Part shown: positions 33,155 through 45,324 of the stretch, piece by piece
How the letters are laid out: every line of letters begins with the position of its first letter
How positions within the stretch are numbered: the stretch's first letter is position 1
NCBI RefSeq assembly: GCF_902686445.1
Contig: NC_062221.1
Location: 38,828,575 to 38,892,574 of the forward strand
Source: Sciurus carolinensis
Lineage: Eukaryota > Chordata > Mammalia > Rodentia > Sciuridae
Reading direction: 5' to 3'
Length of the DNA stretch: 64,000 bases
Position numbers and translations under genes: made by a program
The notes under the pieces: generated by a model
Told to the model about the DNA's origin: nothing
The model's database searches: none
Seen by the model: the letters and a program-made list of their open reading frames with translations, nothing else

Positions 33155-33583
33155 TTAGTCAAGTTTTTCACTGCTGGGACTATAGGATCTGACCAGAACA
33201 ATTTTAAGAGGAAAAGTTTATTTGTGAGCTCATTGTTTCAGAGGTCTTAGTTCATAGAAGCCTGGCGCCACGCCTCAGGTCTCAAGATGAGGCTGCACAT
33301 CATGTCGGGAGAGGGTTGTGGAGGAAAGCAGCTCACATTACAGTGATCAGGAAGCAGAGACTCCACTTGCCAGACCCAAAGATATACCCCATAGCCATGT
33401 CCCCAGTGAATCACTTTCTCCAGCCACACCCCACCTGCCTCCATTTACCACTCAGTTAATCCCCTCAGGGATTAATTCACTGACTAGTTTAAGGGTATGG
33501 CCCAATCATTTTTCCTCCAAACCTTCTTGCATTGTCTCACACATGAGCTTTTGGGAGACACCACATCTAAACTGTAACAGTTG
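33155..33583 (-). mobile_element. solo MaLR-like LTR
   Basis: Antisense copy of the family at 18690. Plus-strand landmarks: AGTCAAGTTTTTCACTGCTG, GATCTGACCAGAACAATTTT, ACCCCACCTGCCTCCATTTA, CATGAGCTTTTGGGAGACAC and a closing AACTGTAACAG. Nearly full length. The 100-codon plus-strand frame across it is a shadow. Confidence 0.8.
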
Positions 33584-34002
33584 TCTTCTAATCTGTGACA
33601 GTTTTCCAGTCTGTTGTTGATATTATGCAGTTTTGACAAGAACACAATGCAAGTGATGTGCTCTCTCGGCACAACACATCAGTCACTAATGTTAATCTGT
33701 CTTATTACTGGTGATACTAATCTTGATCACATAAGTTAAGGTGGTATCTGTCAGAAACTGGAATTTTATTACTCTTAGTAATATTTTTTATTATTCTTCA
33801 CTGTAAATTTATTATTTTTCATTTGGTGATTTTTGTTTGAGTTTATTATCCTTTCAGTACCTCGTAATTTTTCTTCTTTTATGAGATAATTGTGTGTCTT
33901 TATTCAATCACTTCAATCTATTCTTTTTACATTTTTCCACTTTTTTGTTCATTTTTCTTCTTAGTTTTTAAATTTCTAATTCAAGGTTATTTTACGGATT
34001 GT
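33584..34002. other. no gene recognised; T-rich
   Basis: Strongly T-rich sequence between LTRs, possibly more decayed L1. I see no coding signal. Confidence 0.35.
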
Positions 34003-34380
34003 CTTAGTTTATTTTTTGTTGTTATAGCACAATGTCTGAGACTGGGTAATTTATTAGGAAAAGAGGTTTATTTTGGTTCATGATTATGGAAGCTGTGGAG
34101 TTCAAGATCAGATGGCTGCATCTGGTGAGGGTCTCAGGCTGCTTCATAGCATGGAAGAGGTTGGAAAAAAAAAACATGAGGGGTGCCTTTCTTTATAACA
34201 ATCTGCTCTTGAGGAAATTAATCCTGTTCAAAGAGAGGGAAAATTCCAGTGAGAAAGACATTGAACGCTCTCAATAACCTAATCATTCCCCAAATGCCCC
34301 ACCATCTCTCAATAACATTATATTGAGTCAAATGTCAATGAGTTTGGCAGGTACAAACCATATCCAGGCTATAGAATATA
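34003..34380 (-). mobile_element. MaLR (MST/MLT1-like) LTR
   Basis: Plus-strand landmarks of the MaLR 3' end in antisense: AGACTGGGTAATTTATTAGG, AGAGGTTTATTTTGGTTCAT, then TGGAGTTCAAGATCAGATGG, ending in ATATCCAGGCTATAGAA. Distinct from the 18690 family. Confidence 0.7.
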
Positions 34381-34436
34381 TTCTCAAATACTTTTCTTGA
34401 ATACAATTATAATTTTTTTGAGTACTTAATAACATT

Positions 34437-34607
34437 TTGGTTAATGATGGACTGCTTACGTGACAGGGGTTCCATAAGATTCTACCACATAGTGATGAAA
34501 TAACCATTTTAGTTGTGGAAGTACACTCTGAGGGTCACACAATGATAAAATTGCTTAGTGACACAGTTCTTAGAACATATCCTGCTGTTAAATGATGCAT
34601 GACTTTA
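34437..34607. repeat. MER2/Tigger-type DNA transposon remnant
   Basis: Blocks in the order of Tigger1/MER2 ends with the middle deleted: GATGGACTGCTTACGTGACA and GGTTCCATAAGATTCTACCA, then GAAGTACACTCTGAGGGTCA, AATTGCTTAGTGACACAGTT and AAATGATGCATGACTTTA. No transposase sequence remains. Confidence 0.6.
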
Positions 34608-34784
34608 CATTTAATTCCAACTGAAGGGTTGAAATTCAGTTTTATTCTTTTCCATACTTGTTTCCTGGGAATAAGAATTTTTCTTAGCAGTCATGTGTTA
34701 TATTTCATTTTCTGATTTTTTTGGTATAGTCTATACAGACTTGACTACCTCACTTTTATTCATTTTCATTCACGTGGGGAGGTC

Positions 34785-35151
34785 CATTAGTTTCCTGCTG
34801 CTGCTTGAAACAAATGATCACTACGTTAGCTGCTTCAAACATTATTATCTTACAGCTCCAGAGGTCAAAAGTCAGATATGGGTTCTGCTTGGCCAAAATC
34901 AAGTTAAAGGCAAGTCTGCCTTCTAGAGGTTCTAGAAAAGAATCAATTTCTTTTTGCCTTTTCAGTTTCTAGCTACATTCCTTATGGTCTCCTACCATCT
35001 TCAAAGCCAGCAGTGGTCAATTGAGTCTTTCTCTCATTGCATCACTCTGACACTGACTCTTCTTTCTTTTCTTTGACACATTTAAGGATGCTTTGATTGC
35101 TTTGGCCCTCCTGAGACAGGAAAATCTTCCAGTCTTAAACTGTTGGTAACT
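34785..35151 (-). mobile_element. old LTR-like element (MLT1-type)
   Basis: Starts with TTAGTTTCCTGCTGCTGCTT and contains TTATTATCTTACAGCTCCAG, GAGGTCAAAAGTCAGATATG and CCATCTTCAAAGCCAGCAGT, a set of landmarks of an old mammalian LTR in antisense. The sub-family is not assigned. Confidence 0.55.
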
Positions 35152-35557
35152 GTGTTAGTTGATTTTGTTATGTAATAAAATATTTGTGACAATAAACTTA
35201 TAAAGAAGAAAGGTTTTGTTTTGGCTCACAGTTTTGGGGGTTTTAGTCTATAGTCCAGTCTCAGTGCTTTGGGGCTGGTGGTGAGTCAGCACATTATGGC
35301 AGGAGTGCATCATAGAGAAAGCCTGTTCAGTTCATAGAGGAGAAGTGAAAGAGACAGTGTGGTGGGAGGTGGAGGGGAGAGTGGAAATAGTTCGGGATCC
35401 CACTGTTCCTTTAAAGGGCAGCTCCCTAAATGGCTGAAAGACCTCCCACTAGGCCTCAGCTCTTAAAGTTTCCTCACCCCATAGTTTCATGGGCTGGGGA
35501 CCAAATCTTAACACATAAACTTTTCAGAGGCATTTTAATATTCAAACTATAGCAACA
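35152..35557 (-). mobile_element. solo MaLR-like LTR
   Basis: Antisense LTR: GTTAGTTGATTTTGTTATG at the left, AAAGGTTTTGTTTTGGCTCA, GTCAGCACATTATGGCAGGA, then TTCAAACTATAGCAAC at the right. It abuts the previous element, extending a run of four LTRs and one DNA transposon remnant in 2.4 kb. Confidence 0.65.
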
Positions 35558-36439
35558 ACCCTAATTTCATCTGAAATTTTGCTTCCCCTTTGCATGTAAA
35601 GTTATGTTTACTTTTCACCTTTTCTTCTTCTTTTATTTTTTTCTTTCCCATATGCTATGTGTCCCAGACATGGCCTTTTACAGGATACCTGTGCTATTAC
35701 AGCCTGCATACTTTGCAGTCTTTTCCCCGTAGTCCTTTGATTTGCCTGACCACTTTTATGGTATTTCTGATTTAGAGTGAATGTAATCTTTCTGGTGATC
35801 ATTTTAGATCAACTTTAGGACCTTCTTTCTCTCCCCTCCATGGTGAGGAGGCCTCTTCTTTCTATCCTCCCCTCATCTGTGGGATGAGGATGGGGCTGGT
35901 GCAAGAGAGACTCACTAGACTTTTAGTCACAGTTATTTAAAATTTACTAGTTTCTGTTCTTAAGGTCTGTTGAGCATATGGGTTTTCCCTTAATTTCTGT
36001 TTCATATAATTTTTGGAGGATGTTTTGGTAGGTTGGTTGGTAGGCTGCTGCCATTATCTTAAGATACCCCCAAGTTCTATCCTTATAAATAGTAATATTT
36101 AAAAAAAAAATAACTCATGCTCCAAATTTGGATTTCTTTACTTTAAGTTATCCTGAAGCTTAATAGAAAGCAGAGGGTTTTTTTGTTGTTGTTGTTGCTT
36201 TTTGTTTTGTTTTGTTTTGTTTTGTTTTGTTGTTAATTATCTAAGAACCTCAACAAAATGCTCAAGAGTCCTTAACTGATCTTAGTTAGCCTGGAAGTTG
36301 TCAAAGAAATTTAGTCATTTTAAACCTTAACTGCTTTATGGACAATGCAAAAGATAACTTATAAGTTTGAGATATTACTTTTTAAAATCAGATGATACAC
36401 GGTTGCCTTGTCCATTAAAAGGAAATTCATTCTTTGTGA
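35558..36439. other. no gene recognised
   Basis: Contains a (TTTG)n run at about 36199-36230. No exon is supported. Confidence 0.4.
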
Positions 36440-37960
36440 GATGGGTAATTATGGAAGTGTTTTGACCAGATGAGTGATTGCACTTTAACAGAATCATTAC
36501 GAGTGCTGTGTGTGAGAACATACTACAGGGAGGGGTGGTCTGAAGTTTGAGCACAGTACAGCAGCTGTTGCAATGACATTAACAAGTGTGGGGTTGCATC
36601 TCAGGCTGGTAACCGTGTAGCAGTGAGTGGGTCACATTCTGAATGTACTGTGAGGGGACAGCTCCTCCTAAGATTTCACGAAACATGTTGAAGGTTTTGG
36701 GAGAAAGAATAGTTGAGGATTCTGTGATTTTTGGTTTGAATAGATGGAGAAAATTAAAGCAGCTGATTTGGACAGGGATTTTAGAAGTTTACTTGTGAAA
36801 TGTTAGGTTGAGATGTGTATATCACATCCCAGAGGAATTTCAAGTGGGCAGGTGAATATATGAATCTGGGATGAGAGAGAGAGAGAAGAGAGAGAGAAGA
36901 GAGAGAGAGTCTAGGCTGGAGTTATAAATTTTGGAGTCATTAGCATATAGATGGTTTTTAAAGCCTTGAGACTGGATAAGATCATCAATGAAGTGAGTTA
37001 AGAGAGAAAGAAGTTAAAAGATTGAGCTCTAGGCATAGAGGTGTTAAGAGATTGTGGATTTCAGTAGGCCACTGCGAAAGGGGCTATAAAGTCAAAAGAG
37101 AACTGGTGGAGTGTGGAGTCCTGACTGCTAAATGAAAAATGGGGTAGGAGAAGAGAGTAACTGGATATATCAAGTGCAACAGGTAGATCAGGAGAATAAG
37201 GACTGGAAATTGACCATTAAATTTAGTAACTCAAAAGTTATTTATGATCTAGCTAAAAGTACCTTTGATGGAGTAGCAGAGTGAAAACATTCAAGTTAGT
37301 TCAAGAGAGACCAAGAAGAGAATTGGAAGCAGCAACCATAGATAACAATTTTAATGCTTTTCCCAAATGCTGTAATAAGTATAGAACAATTGATTAGGAT
37401 GGAAGCTTCACCTGCCTTTGGGGAGAAGGGCTAAAGAGAGTCTTTGCTTTAAGTGGGAAAAATACACCAAGTTTATATTCTTGTGTGAATGATCCAGTAG
37501 AAAGTAGAAATTGATAATGCAGAGACAAAATTTCTGGATCAATGTTTGAGTTAGAGACAAAGGGATAGAATCTGGTCCACAAACAAAGATGAAGTACTGA
37601 TTAGACATACTTGTTAAAGAGGGGAAACAGTGAGTGGGCAGGTAGATGAGAATAGCTGGGTACATGGGTGACGATACCATATGAAAACTCTTTTTGATTA
37701 TCAGATAAGAGTCAGGATGGGGATAAAAATTAGAGATGACGAAAGGGAGTAGATATGAAAATCATCTGGAAGACTGGAACACTGAGAATGGATCTGGACT
37801 CCAGTGTGGTTGCCAGAGAAGACTTCAAGGTGAGTAACTGTATAGAGTGAGACCAGCCATCATGGAGGTGCATTTTCCCTGAACCATGCACAGATGCAGG
37901 TGTGGGTAAGTGGAGGAGCTGCAGGTGGATGGTGGGAATCTTTCAAAGCATTATTATGAC
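36440..37960. repeat. old interspersed repeat, class not assigned
   Basis: The text AGGCTGGAGTTATAAATTTT, GAGTCATTAGCATATAGATG, TGAGACTGGATAAGATCATC, GGAAATTGACCATTAAATTT and TTGTGTGAATGATCCAGTAG runs in an order I associate with a long, old mammalian repeat. I cannot name the family. A GA-rich run lies at 36870-36910. Edges are approximate. Confidence 0.4.
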
Positions 37961-39265
37961 TGGGCCCCATTCACTTCCAACATTCTTATTATTTTGGTTG
38001 AGATTTTAAAAAATGCATCCAAAATGATTCTAAGCAAAGTCAAAGTTGAGTCACTACAAGGTTAGATGGTTTTCACCTGAAGCAAGTGGGGGTTTGTAGC
38101 AGTTGTTGTCGGCTACAGATCAAAAACAATAAGGTAAGACCACTTGAGATTCGTGTATCTTATTCATTTTTGCGTAATCCTGGTCTAGAATTTTGGACAT
38201 GGGGAAATTCCTAGGACACTGAGAAAGATATAATTAAGGAAATGTCTGAAATTTGTCATCTCTGCCTGTATCATAGGGAACACAGTCAGAAAATTTAGAT
38301 TTAATATTTTAAAATTTTGGCAGTTTTTAAAAAATCATACTAATTTGGATAGAAATAAATTGGTTTGTGGCTCTTTGGAAAATATCTTAAGTTATATATA
38401 TATTTTTTAGCATGGAAGATTTTTATGGTAAGTTTTAGCCTGGAGCATTAGTATATAAAATTGATATTCTGATAGAAATTTAACATGAAGGGGAAAGTTC
38501 TTTCAATCTCTCTATGAAACACATTCATAAGGTAACTGAGTCATTTTTGCCTATAGATGGACTACTACTGTAAAAGAACAAAATAAACAAAACAAGAACA
38601 AAACAAAAAAAAAAAGCATGTTTTTTTTCCTGAGCAATGACAAATATTTTGGTTAGAGACTAGATTTTGAGGAAAATGGTTTCTTGAAATCTTGTCCTAT
38701 GAAACAAGCCTGGACGAATTCACTGTGCTTTTGGCAAACAGCAATTTCTCAGCTCACAAAAGAACACTAAAATGTCATATTTGGGGGAAGGACAATGCAA
38801 ATTGCAAGTTTACTGAACTTCCATTTTGTCGGTTCATGAAGTTAAAAAAAAATTCTGCTTTGTAGACACTCTGAGCAGACTTGAACTAATAAAGGATTAT
38901 AAAATATAAGATATTTGCTTTGGATCAAAAAAATGTATTATTTCTTTTTTGTTATGAACAGGGCAGAATTTCGTATCTTCAATTCAAAGGCGTTCTATTT
39001 GAGCAAAGTTCAAGCAAGAATTAGATGCTTCCCTTTTGCTCATTCTTCTAGTTCTGAAGAGTATAGAAGAGAAGCAAGAAACCTAATACTGAGAGACACA
39101 TTGCACAAGCACCACTTCAGCAAAACACAGGCTGGATGCAAACAATTCAGGAAATGATACACATTTCAGGGATGCTGCAGAGGTTTATTCCCATTCTTTA
39201 TATTTCTGTAGTGAAGGTTCAGTTATATCACAGTTCAGCCAACTCCCTGTAAATAATGTTCACCT
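37961..39265. other. upstream region of the LRR gene, no feature named
   Basis: Unique-looking DNA with no recognised repeat. The frame at 38915-39157 has no domain and is not joined to the gene by a clear splice donor. The last few hundred bases before 39342 may include promoter sequence, but no CpG island or TATA box is evident. Confidence 0.35.
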
Positions 39266-39341
39266 TTAACACCGCTGTAGAAACACAGGAATCCCTTTGA
39301 TGAACTCTAAGAGACCGGTAACAATATCTCTAAAGGGCCAC

Positions 39342-39354
39342 GTTGCTAGGTAAC
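39342..39354 (+). promoter_or_regulatory. RFX X-box motif upstream of LRR gene
   Basis: GTTGCTAGGTAAC is an imperfect palindrome that fits the X-box consensus GYTRYYN(1-3)RRHRAC at every position with a one-base spacer. RFX2/RFX3 bind such sites at ciliary and ciliated-cell promoters. It is 28 bp upstream of the predicted start codon, a typical promoter-proximal place. A second half-like CGGTAAC lies at 39316-39322. Confidence 0.65.
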
Positions 39355-39382
39355 AGCTTGTCTCCTTGGTCACGGTGAATCC

Positions 39383-39524
39383 ATGGAAGACCCCAAAAGT
39401 GACTGCAGATTCTTGGTGGACAGCTCTTGTATCCCCTCCTGGGAACATGATGAAAAATGTCTTCCGAAAAATAGCTTTGCGAAAACAAGAGGAAATTTTA
39501 TCGCCTGCAAGACATGTCCGAAAG
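39383..39524 (+). CDS. LRR gene exon 1 (start codon, residues 1-47)
   Basis: The start is ATCCATGG, the first ATG after the X-box, in fair Kozak context with G at +4. The frame opens [15 protein letters not shown] and ends CKTCPK before the donor AAAG|GTAGGA. The exon ends with one base of a split codon (phase 1). It is polar, with five cysteines, and shows no domain. Confidence 0.75.
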
Positions 39525-42500
39525 GTAGGAAAATGAAATGACCTTAGTCATTGCTTAGAGAAAAACCAAACAAACCTAGATAGTGTTACCAGATCAAAGT
39601 TAATTTAAAGATGTAAAATCATGCAACCTGTGTCACTGCTGATGCTTACTTTGAGAAACATCCTGTAGTTAGCTAAAAATGCAATGCAAATCCTGTGATC
39701 AATGTTGTAACGCAGAGGGGTGGGCTTGCTCTTTTAGTGGTGGCATATCCATAGATGCACAGGACCCTTTAAGAAAGCATGTGTGAATTTCAAGGGAAAA
39801 AGCAGACGAAACAACGTAAAGGCAATCCCAGGGTCAAGTAGCCAGATTGAAATGAAACTACTACCAGCAACAACCCAAGACTAGTACTAGCTCATTAAAG
39901 TCACAAATCAGATTGACAGACCAAAACCCAATTCTTGTTTCCTGATTCCTATATTATACTTATGAGTCTCAAAATGTTTCTCAAAGTGTGCTCAGAATTA
40001 ATACATGATGAAGGAGTTTGAAGGTTTCTTGAATTTGTTTTCATATTGGTAGATAACCTGGTTCTCATCTTTTAAAAAATGAGATTTGTACCTTCAGTTT
40101 TCAAAATTAAATACGTTGTGACTTCATAAAACAGTATGGAATTTGTTCAAAACTTCCATTTACTGCTGTAGTTAAGAGAAGGATCATACTAAGGGAGGGG
40201 ATTAGAAACGAAAGGAGTGGGAAAAGTTCAATTTTTGTTAGCCAAGTGTGTATATCTCAAGTAGTGTCAAGATATTATGTTGCTTTTAATATTAAAATCT
40301 AAATGTGTCATTATTTGGAGAAATTGGCATATTGAATAATACTTTTTAAATGGATGGAAGTTCTGTGCAGAATTATGAACTTCACTTCTTCCCCATATGC
40401 TAAAAGTTTTTAATATACCTTACTAAGAGTGTTCACTTGTGAGTTCTCCATAAAATGAACTCTAAGACCATTATTATTTTTTCAATCAGTAAAATAACAT
40501 TAATAATTATAATAATCAGCAAGATAATATTCTCTATAAAATAACCTCAGAGACAGCTTAAATTTTAGTCTTCAGATTTTGACAGCGAAAGGAAAGGAAG
40601 CGGGAACATGGGTGGGGAGGAAGAGAGGGATGGGGAATAGGAAACAGAACAAAGAAGTTTTCTGAACACTAGTATCTTGCTGATCACATTGCTGCACATC
40701 ATGAAACAAGAATCTTATTCACATCCACTTCCTAAACTATAGTCAGTTTTATCTGGGATTGCATAACTTTGCCTTTGCTTGCAATAACTATCTCAATCAC
40801 ATAACCTTTAGTGTTTATATTCATCTTCTCTCTTGTGTTATGGTATGTGGTTAAACTTTCAATGTTGTAACAACATAGGGACCAGTAGATTATTGTTCAT
40901 AAGCACTGAAAATATAGGCAGCATGTTCATGCAAAAAAGCATACTGTTGTTACAATGTAGTTCTATGAATTTCTAAACATAATTTGTAGCGGGAGCATAG
41001 AGATATTTCAGTCCCTCTTTCTTCATTGTTCCTGGTAGTTGAATATTTATTTTCCATGTTAGTAAATCCATGAGTGGCTATTGAAGTTTACTCTCTAAAG
41101 ATATTTTATAATTGTTCTTCTATTTTTGTTGTAACTTAAATTGGGACCCATTTGATGTTTTTAAGACCGAGCATGGAGCTGAAGCAAAGAACACATAAAA
41201 TTAATTTTAAAAATGGGTCATATAAAATTAAAAATTGACTCATTCGTATTGGAAATATAAAAAAAAAACAGTTGTGGTTATATGTTCTTCAAAATTAAAA
41301 GTTTTTTTATGGTAACAAACTAAATAACATAAGATGAATCTGTTGAAATCTTAGGCTTTGATATAGCTGGAATAACTAAAAGACATGGTTTTATAGAAAA
41401 GTTGATGAATTATTATTTATTCAATTTATGGTTTTAGTTCTGGAAACCTGATCGAGAACTATCAGAAAGTAGTAATAATCTCCAAATTAAAACTTGGCAT
41501 ATTTCATTTGGCATTTCAGAAATGAACAACTTAAAATGGCAGATTTTGTCCTGATTTTATAAGAGCTCCATTGAGAGTACTTTCTATTATTTTATTGCCA
41601 TCTCTAGCATATAGGTAGCACAGTCGTTATCCATGTACGAGTGAAGAAAATATAGTCATAGGAAGGACAGAAATTCTAGGTTTTAAAAAAGAGAGAGGGG
41701 TGGTCTATGCAACCAAGGAAGCAGAATTTGTATCTTTTTTCATCCAAAGGTAATACTCTAGAGTTGACAGTAATTTCTTCTAACTTGTATCTTGTTAGTG
41801 CACAGTTGTAGCAAGATCTCACTGGAGTTGAGAACCTAGAGTGATTTTTTTTTTTTTTTTTTTGAAGGGGAGATGTTTCAGGATTGGGAAAGTGCCTTTT
41901 GCTAATGGAAAACTAAAACAGAACCTATTTTCTTCCTTCCTTCCTAAATACAAAGTTCTCATGATGAAGCCATGACTACAAATGGAGCCTTGAAACTGAG
42001 TTATATTCAGCACTGTTTTGACAATGCTGTGTGTCTTCCAGGAGGTCTCTGGCCTTCTGTTTGACGTGTGCCCAGGGTCGCTTCATTCAGCTCAAGTCTG
42101 CAGCTTCACCTCAGGAGTTAGGCCATCTGCCACTTCCTCCTTCACTTGCCTTACAAAGTTACATAATCGCCAACTTGACATTTTAATTAAACAGATAGCA
42201 CCCGTTGCTGCCGACAATTTATGAGGCTTATAAATCCGCAATTGTAAAGGACGTTGCAATCTTCCGCTGAAAGGTGCTCGTGAATGGATAAGTTATATTG
42301 TTGTTTTTCATCCAGGAGTCTCAGCTCACCTGATTCCTTATTGTTAGTCATTCTATACTTTAAAAACCAAGAATAGATGGCCAATTCAGATAATGCCACC
42401 TATTTTTAAAGACACTATAAATCATGGCTGACAAATGCTGTACAGTTTTAGCCCTGGCACCTTCTCCATGGCAGCTTTATATTAGAACATTAATAAAATT

Positions 42501-45290
42501 AATTCCTCTTTCATAAAGGTTTAGATTTGTAATTTATGATAACTGTTTGTTCACTGCAGGCAGAGATTAAAAATGAGTAAACCAATATACCAACTAAACT
42601 GCATGTGTCTGGTTTTATTCAGGGGCAGGGGAGTTAGGAGAGGGTTTTGAAAACAGGGTGATGTTATCTGGAATGGTATTCTCAGAGTTCTATTATAGGA
42701 GGCTTTTGTTCTCAGTAAATAAGAACTGCTCAGATTTACAGGTTCTGTTCATTGGTGAAATTATTTACACATGGTTAAGTGAAGCAATTGGAATAAGAAA
42801 AATCAATATCAATGATTTTCCTTAATAACAATTGCATCCTAATAGTGATAGAGCTTTGTAGCTATTTAAAGCAGCATATCAGCTTATCCGACTGTTATTT
42901 GAAACCTAGTAGTTAGCACATGGTCATTTACTTGTGTGACTTGGGCTAGATACCTCACCTCTCTATGCCTGTTTCCTTGTCTAAAAAGTGAAAATAATAA
43001 TGCTGCCCATTTCATTAAGGGTTTGGGTTGTGACTAAATGAATTAAAACACAAAAAACCCTTAGTACAGTGCCCAGCATATGGCACGTGTTCGACAAAGC
43101 TGCATGAATATTGTGTCAGTAACAGTAGGAAGAAAGTTACACGATACAAAACAAAACAATATCTATCACTCACACAGAATCTGCATCATCTCTGAATACG
43201 AAAGATCTGGAACTGACCATTAGAGGTGCTGAGTGCCTTGCCAGGGGTCACAGTCCTCACGGTTCCTCAAATTCCTGAGACTCTCAGTGAAACAGAGCAG
43301 GAGTTTGGGTTAGTTACATTACCTGAAACTTGCCTTCATTTTACTTTCCTTTTTTAAACCAAAGAATTAGAAATCATTTTGTCAGGCTGAGTTTTCTAAA
43401 ACAAATAAGAAGAATGAATAAAAATCCCATATGGGTTTTTTGATAGAAGTAGAGTAACACAGAAGATTTTGAGAACGTCCCAGAAGTTTTTATTATGAAC
43501 ACATCACCCCTTGTCACTGGTGAGGGCAGGAATCCAGAAGAATAAGAGAGTAGGGATTCAGGGATTTTACAATGAAAGGTCATCCAACTAGTGATTTATT
43601 GGTTAGAATCTTCTCGGTTGAAACTCTTGACCATTATTCAATTTATTCTTTAAAAAAAAAAACAAGCTGGAAGAGAGAGGAAGGAAAGACAGTGCTAGCT
43701 ACCAACTTACTTGCATTATCAAAATTTCAGTTACCTGCTACTATTAATAAGTGCCTAACTGTTATGAGCATAATGTCACAAGGAGTTCTTCTCTAGTGTA
43801 AGCCAGAAAAAAAAAAAAGGACTGGGGATGTGGCTCAGTGGTAAAGCAAGGGCAAGGCCCTGGGTTTGACCCCCAACACCACACATAAATAAATAAACAA
43901 ATCTGAGAAAGATCTAATGTGAGCTAAACTGAGATGACAAGATAACACTCACTTTTAAACTTAGTCCCACCTCACAGCTGTTGAGCTTGACCCTGTAGGC
44001 TCTCCAGGGGAAGGTACAGTGAAAACCCACTCAACTGAATCTTTCTTATCAGATCTTTTAGTTATGTGAAATTTTTTCTCTGTGCTATACTTTAGGGGTA
44101 TTATATAAGCAAAATAAGACCATGTCTCATACTTTATGCTAGAAAACAAGAAAGAGAGAGATTTAAAAGTTGTCCTGTTAACTCGGCCCCTCAATGACTA
44201 CTCATCATTGTAGTTAGAATCACAAGACACCATTTGGCTGTGATCATTATTCTTATTTTTCTGATTTAATTTTGGCAGAAAATAGCTAGTACACTTCAAT
44301 AAAAACAAATGAACTAAAAAAGTCAATTAAAGTTTTATACCCTGTCTGTTCTCAAACATATTATTCTATTTCCATTCAATTTTTTCCTCATAATTGGTGG
44401 TTTAAAATCCAGTTATAGACAGCAGGATATATTTGCTTTAAAAGAAATATTCAGAGAATTTAATGTTCTTCTTCTAATGTTTGTTCATTTGTTTTTATGG
44501 GAAGATGCTCATTGGTAATTTCAAGAAACAATATCAAAAACTATTAAAGTGGGAAAGATATGAGAGGCATATATTTTCTGACTTTTTCACATAATTAAGA
44601 ACAAATTTTTGATTTTTTAAAATTTAGTGGCAGAGAAATTATTTTCTTCTTGATAATAGAGATTGTTATTGTTTATTTTTAATAGCATGGTAATGTCATT
44701 TTTAGATGATGCTATTTTTAGAATATAATGAGTATAAAAGCTTTCTTACTGTATCAACTCAGTCATTAAATAAAAAAGTGAAAAAAAATCTCTATACTGT
44801 ATTTCATGAAGGCAACCTTGATATATAAGATAAATAATTTTTTGTTAAGTGAAATTTGCATAGAAGTCTAGTAACTGTGCTATAAAATAAAGAAGGTTCT
44901 CTTAAGATACTTGGAGTCTGGAAAATAATTGATTAAGATAGAAAAAGAGACCAGAAATAGAGAGAGGTATGATTTCTAGTTTTACTTAATACAAATCATC
45001 TTTAAATATTGTTTTTTAAGTTGTTGACTTAAAATCATGTACAGCACCAATTACAGAAAGGAAAATTTAACAACTGCCACTCAGGAGAAAGAGAAAAGTG
45101 TAAGAGAATAGTAAGCCAGAGAATTAGACAGGAGAGCAGAAAAGATATTTTCTATCTTAGAAGCACAAAAATGAGAAAATAGGGATAACAGGGCAGGTGT
45201 TAAGTGAATTGGGGATGCTTACATATGCCCAATCCACAGCTCCAGTAGGAATGCTATTCCAACAGGAGAACTCAACTTCTTAATACCATG

Positions 45291-45324
<34 letters not shown>

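Noticed and set aside
38915..39157. upstream coding exon of the LRR gene
   Set aside because: The frame has no donor of good quality leading to 39383, and the ATG at 39383 already follows an X-box.
42018..42224. 68-codon frame as an additional exon between exons 1 and 2
   Set aside because: The CTTCCAG acceptor near 42034-42040 is possible, but adding it does not keep phase 1 to exon 2, and exons 1 and 2 already join in phase.
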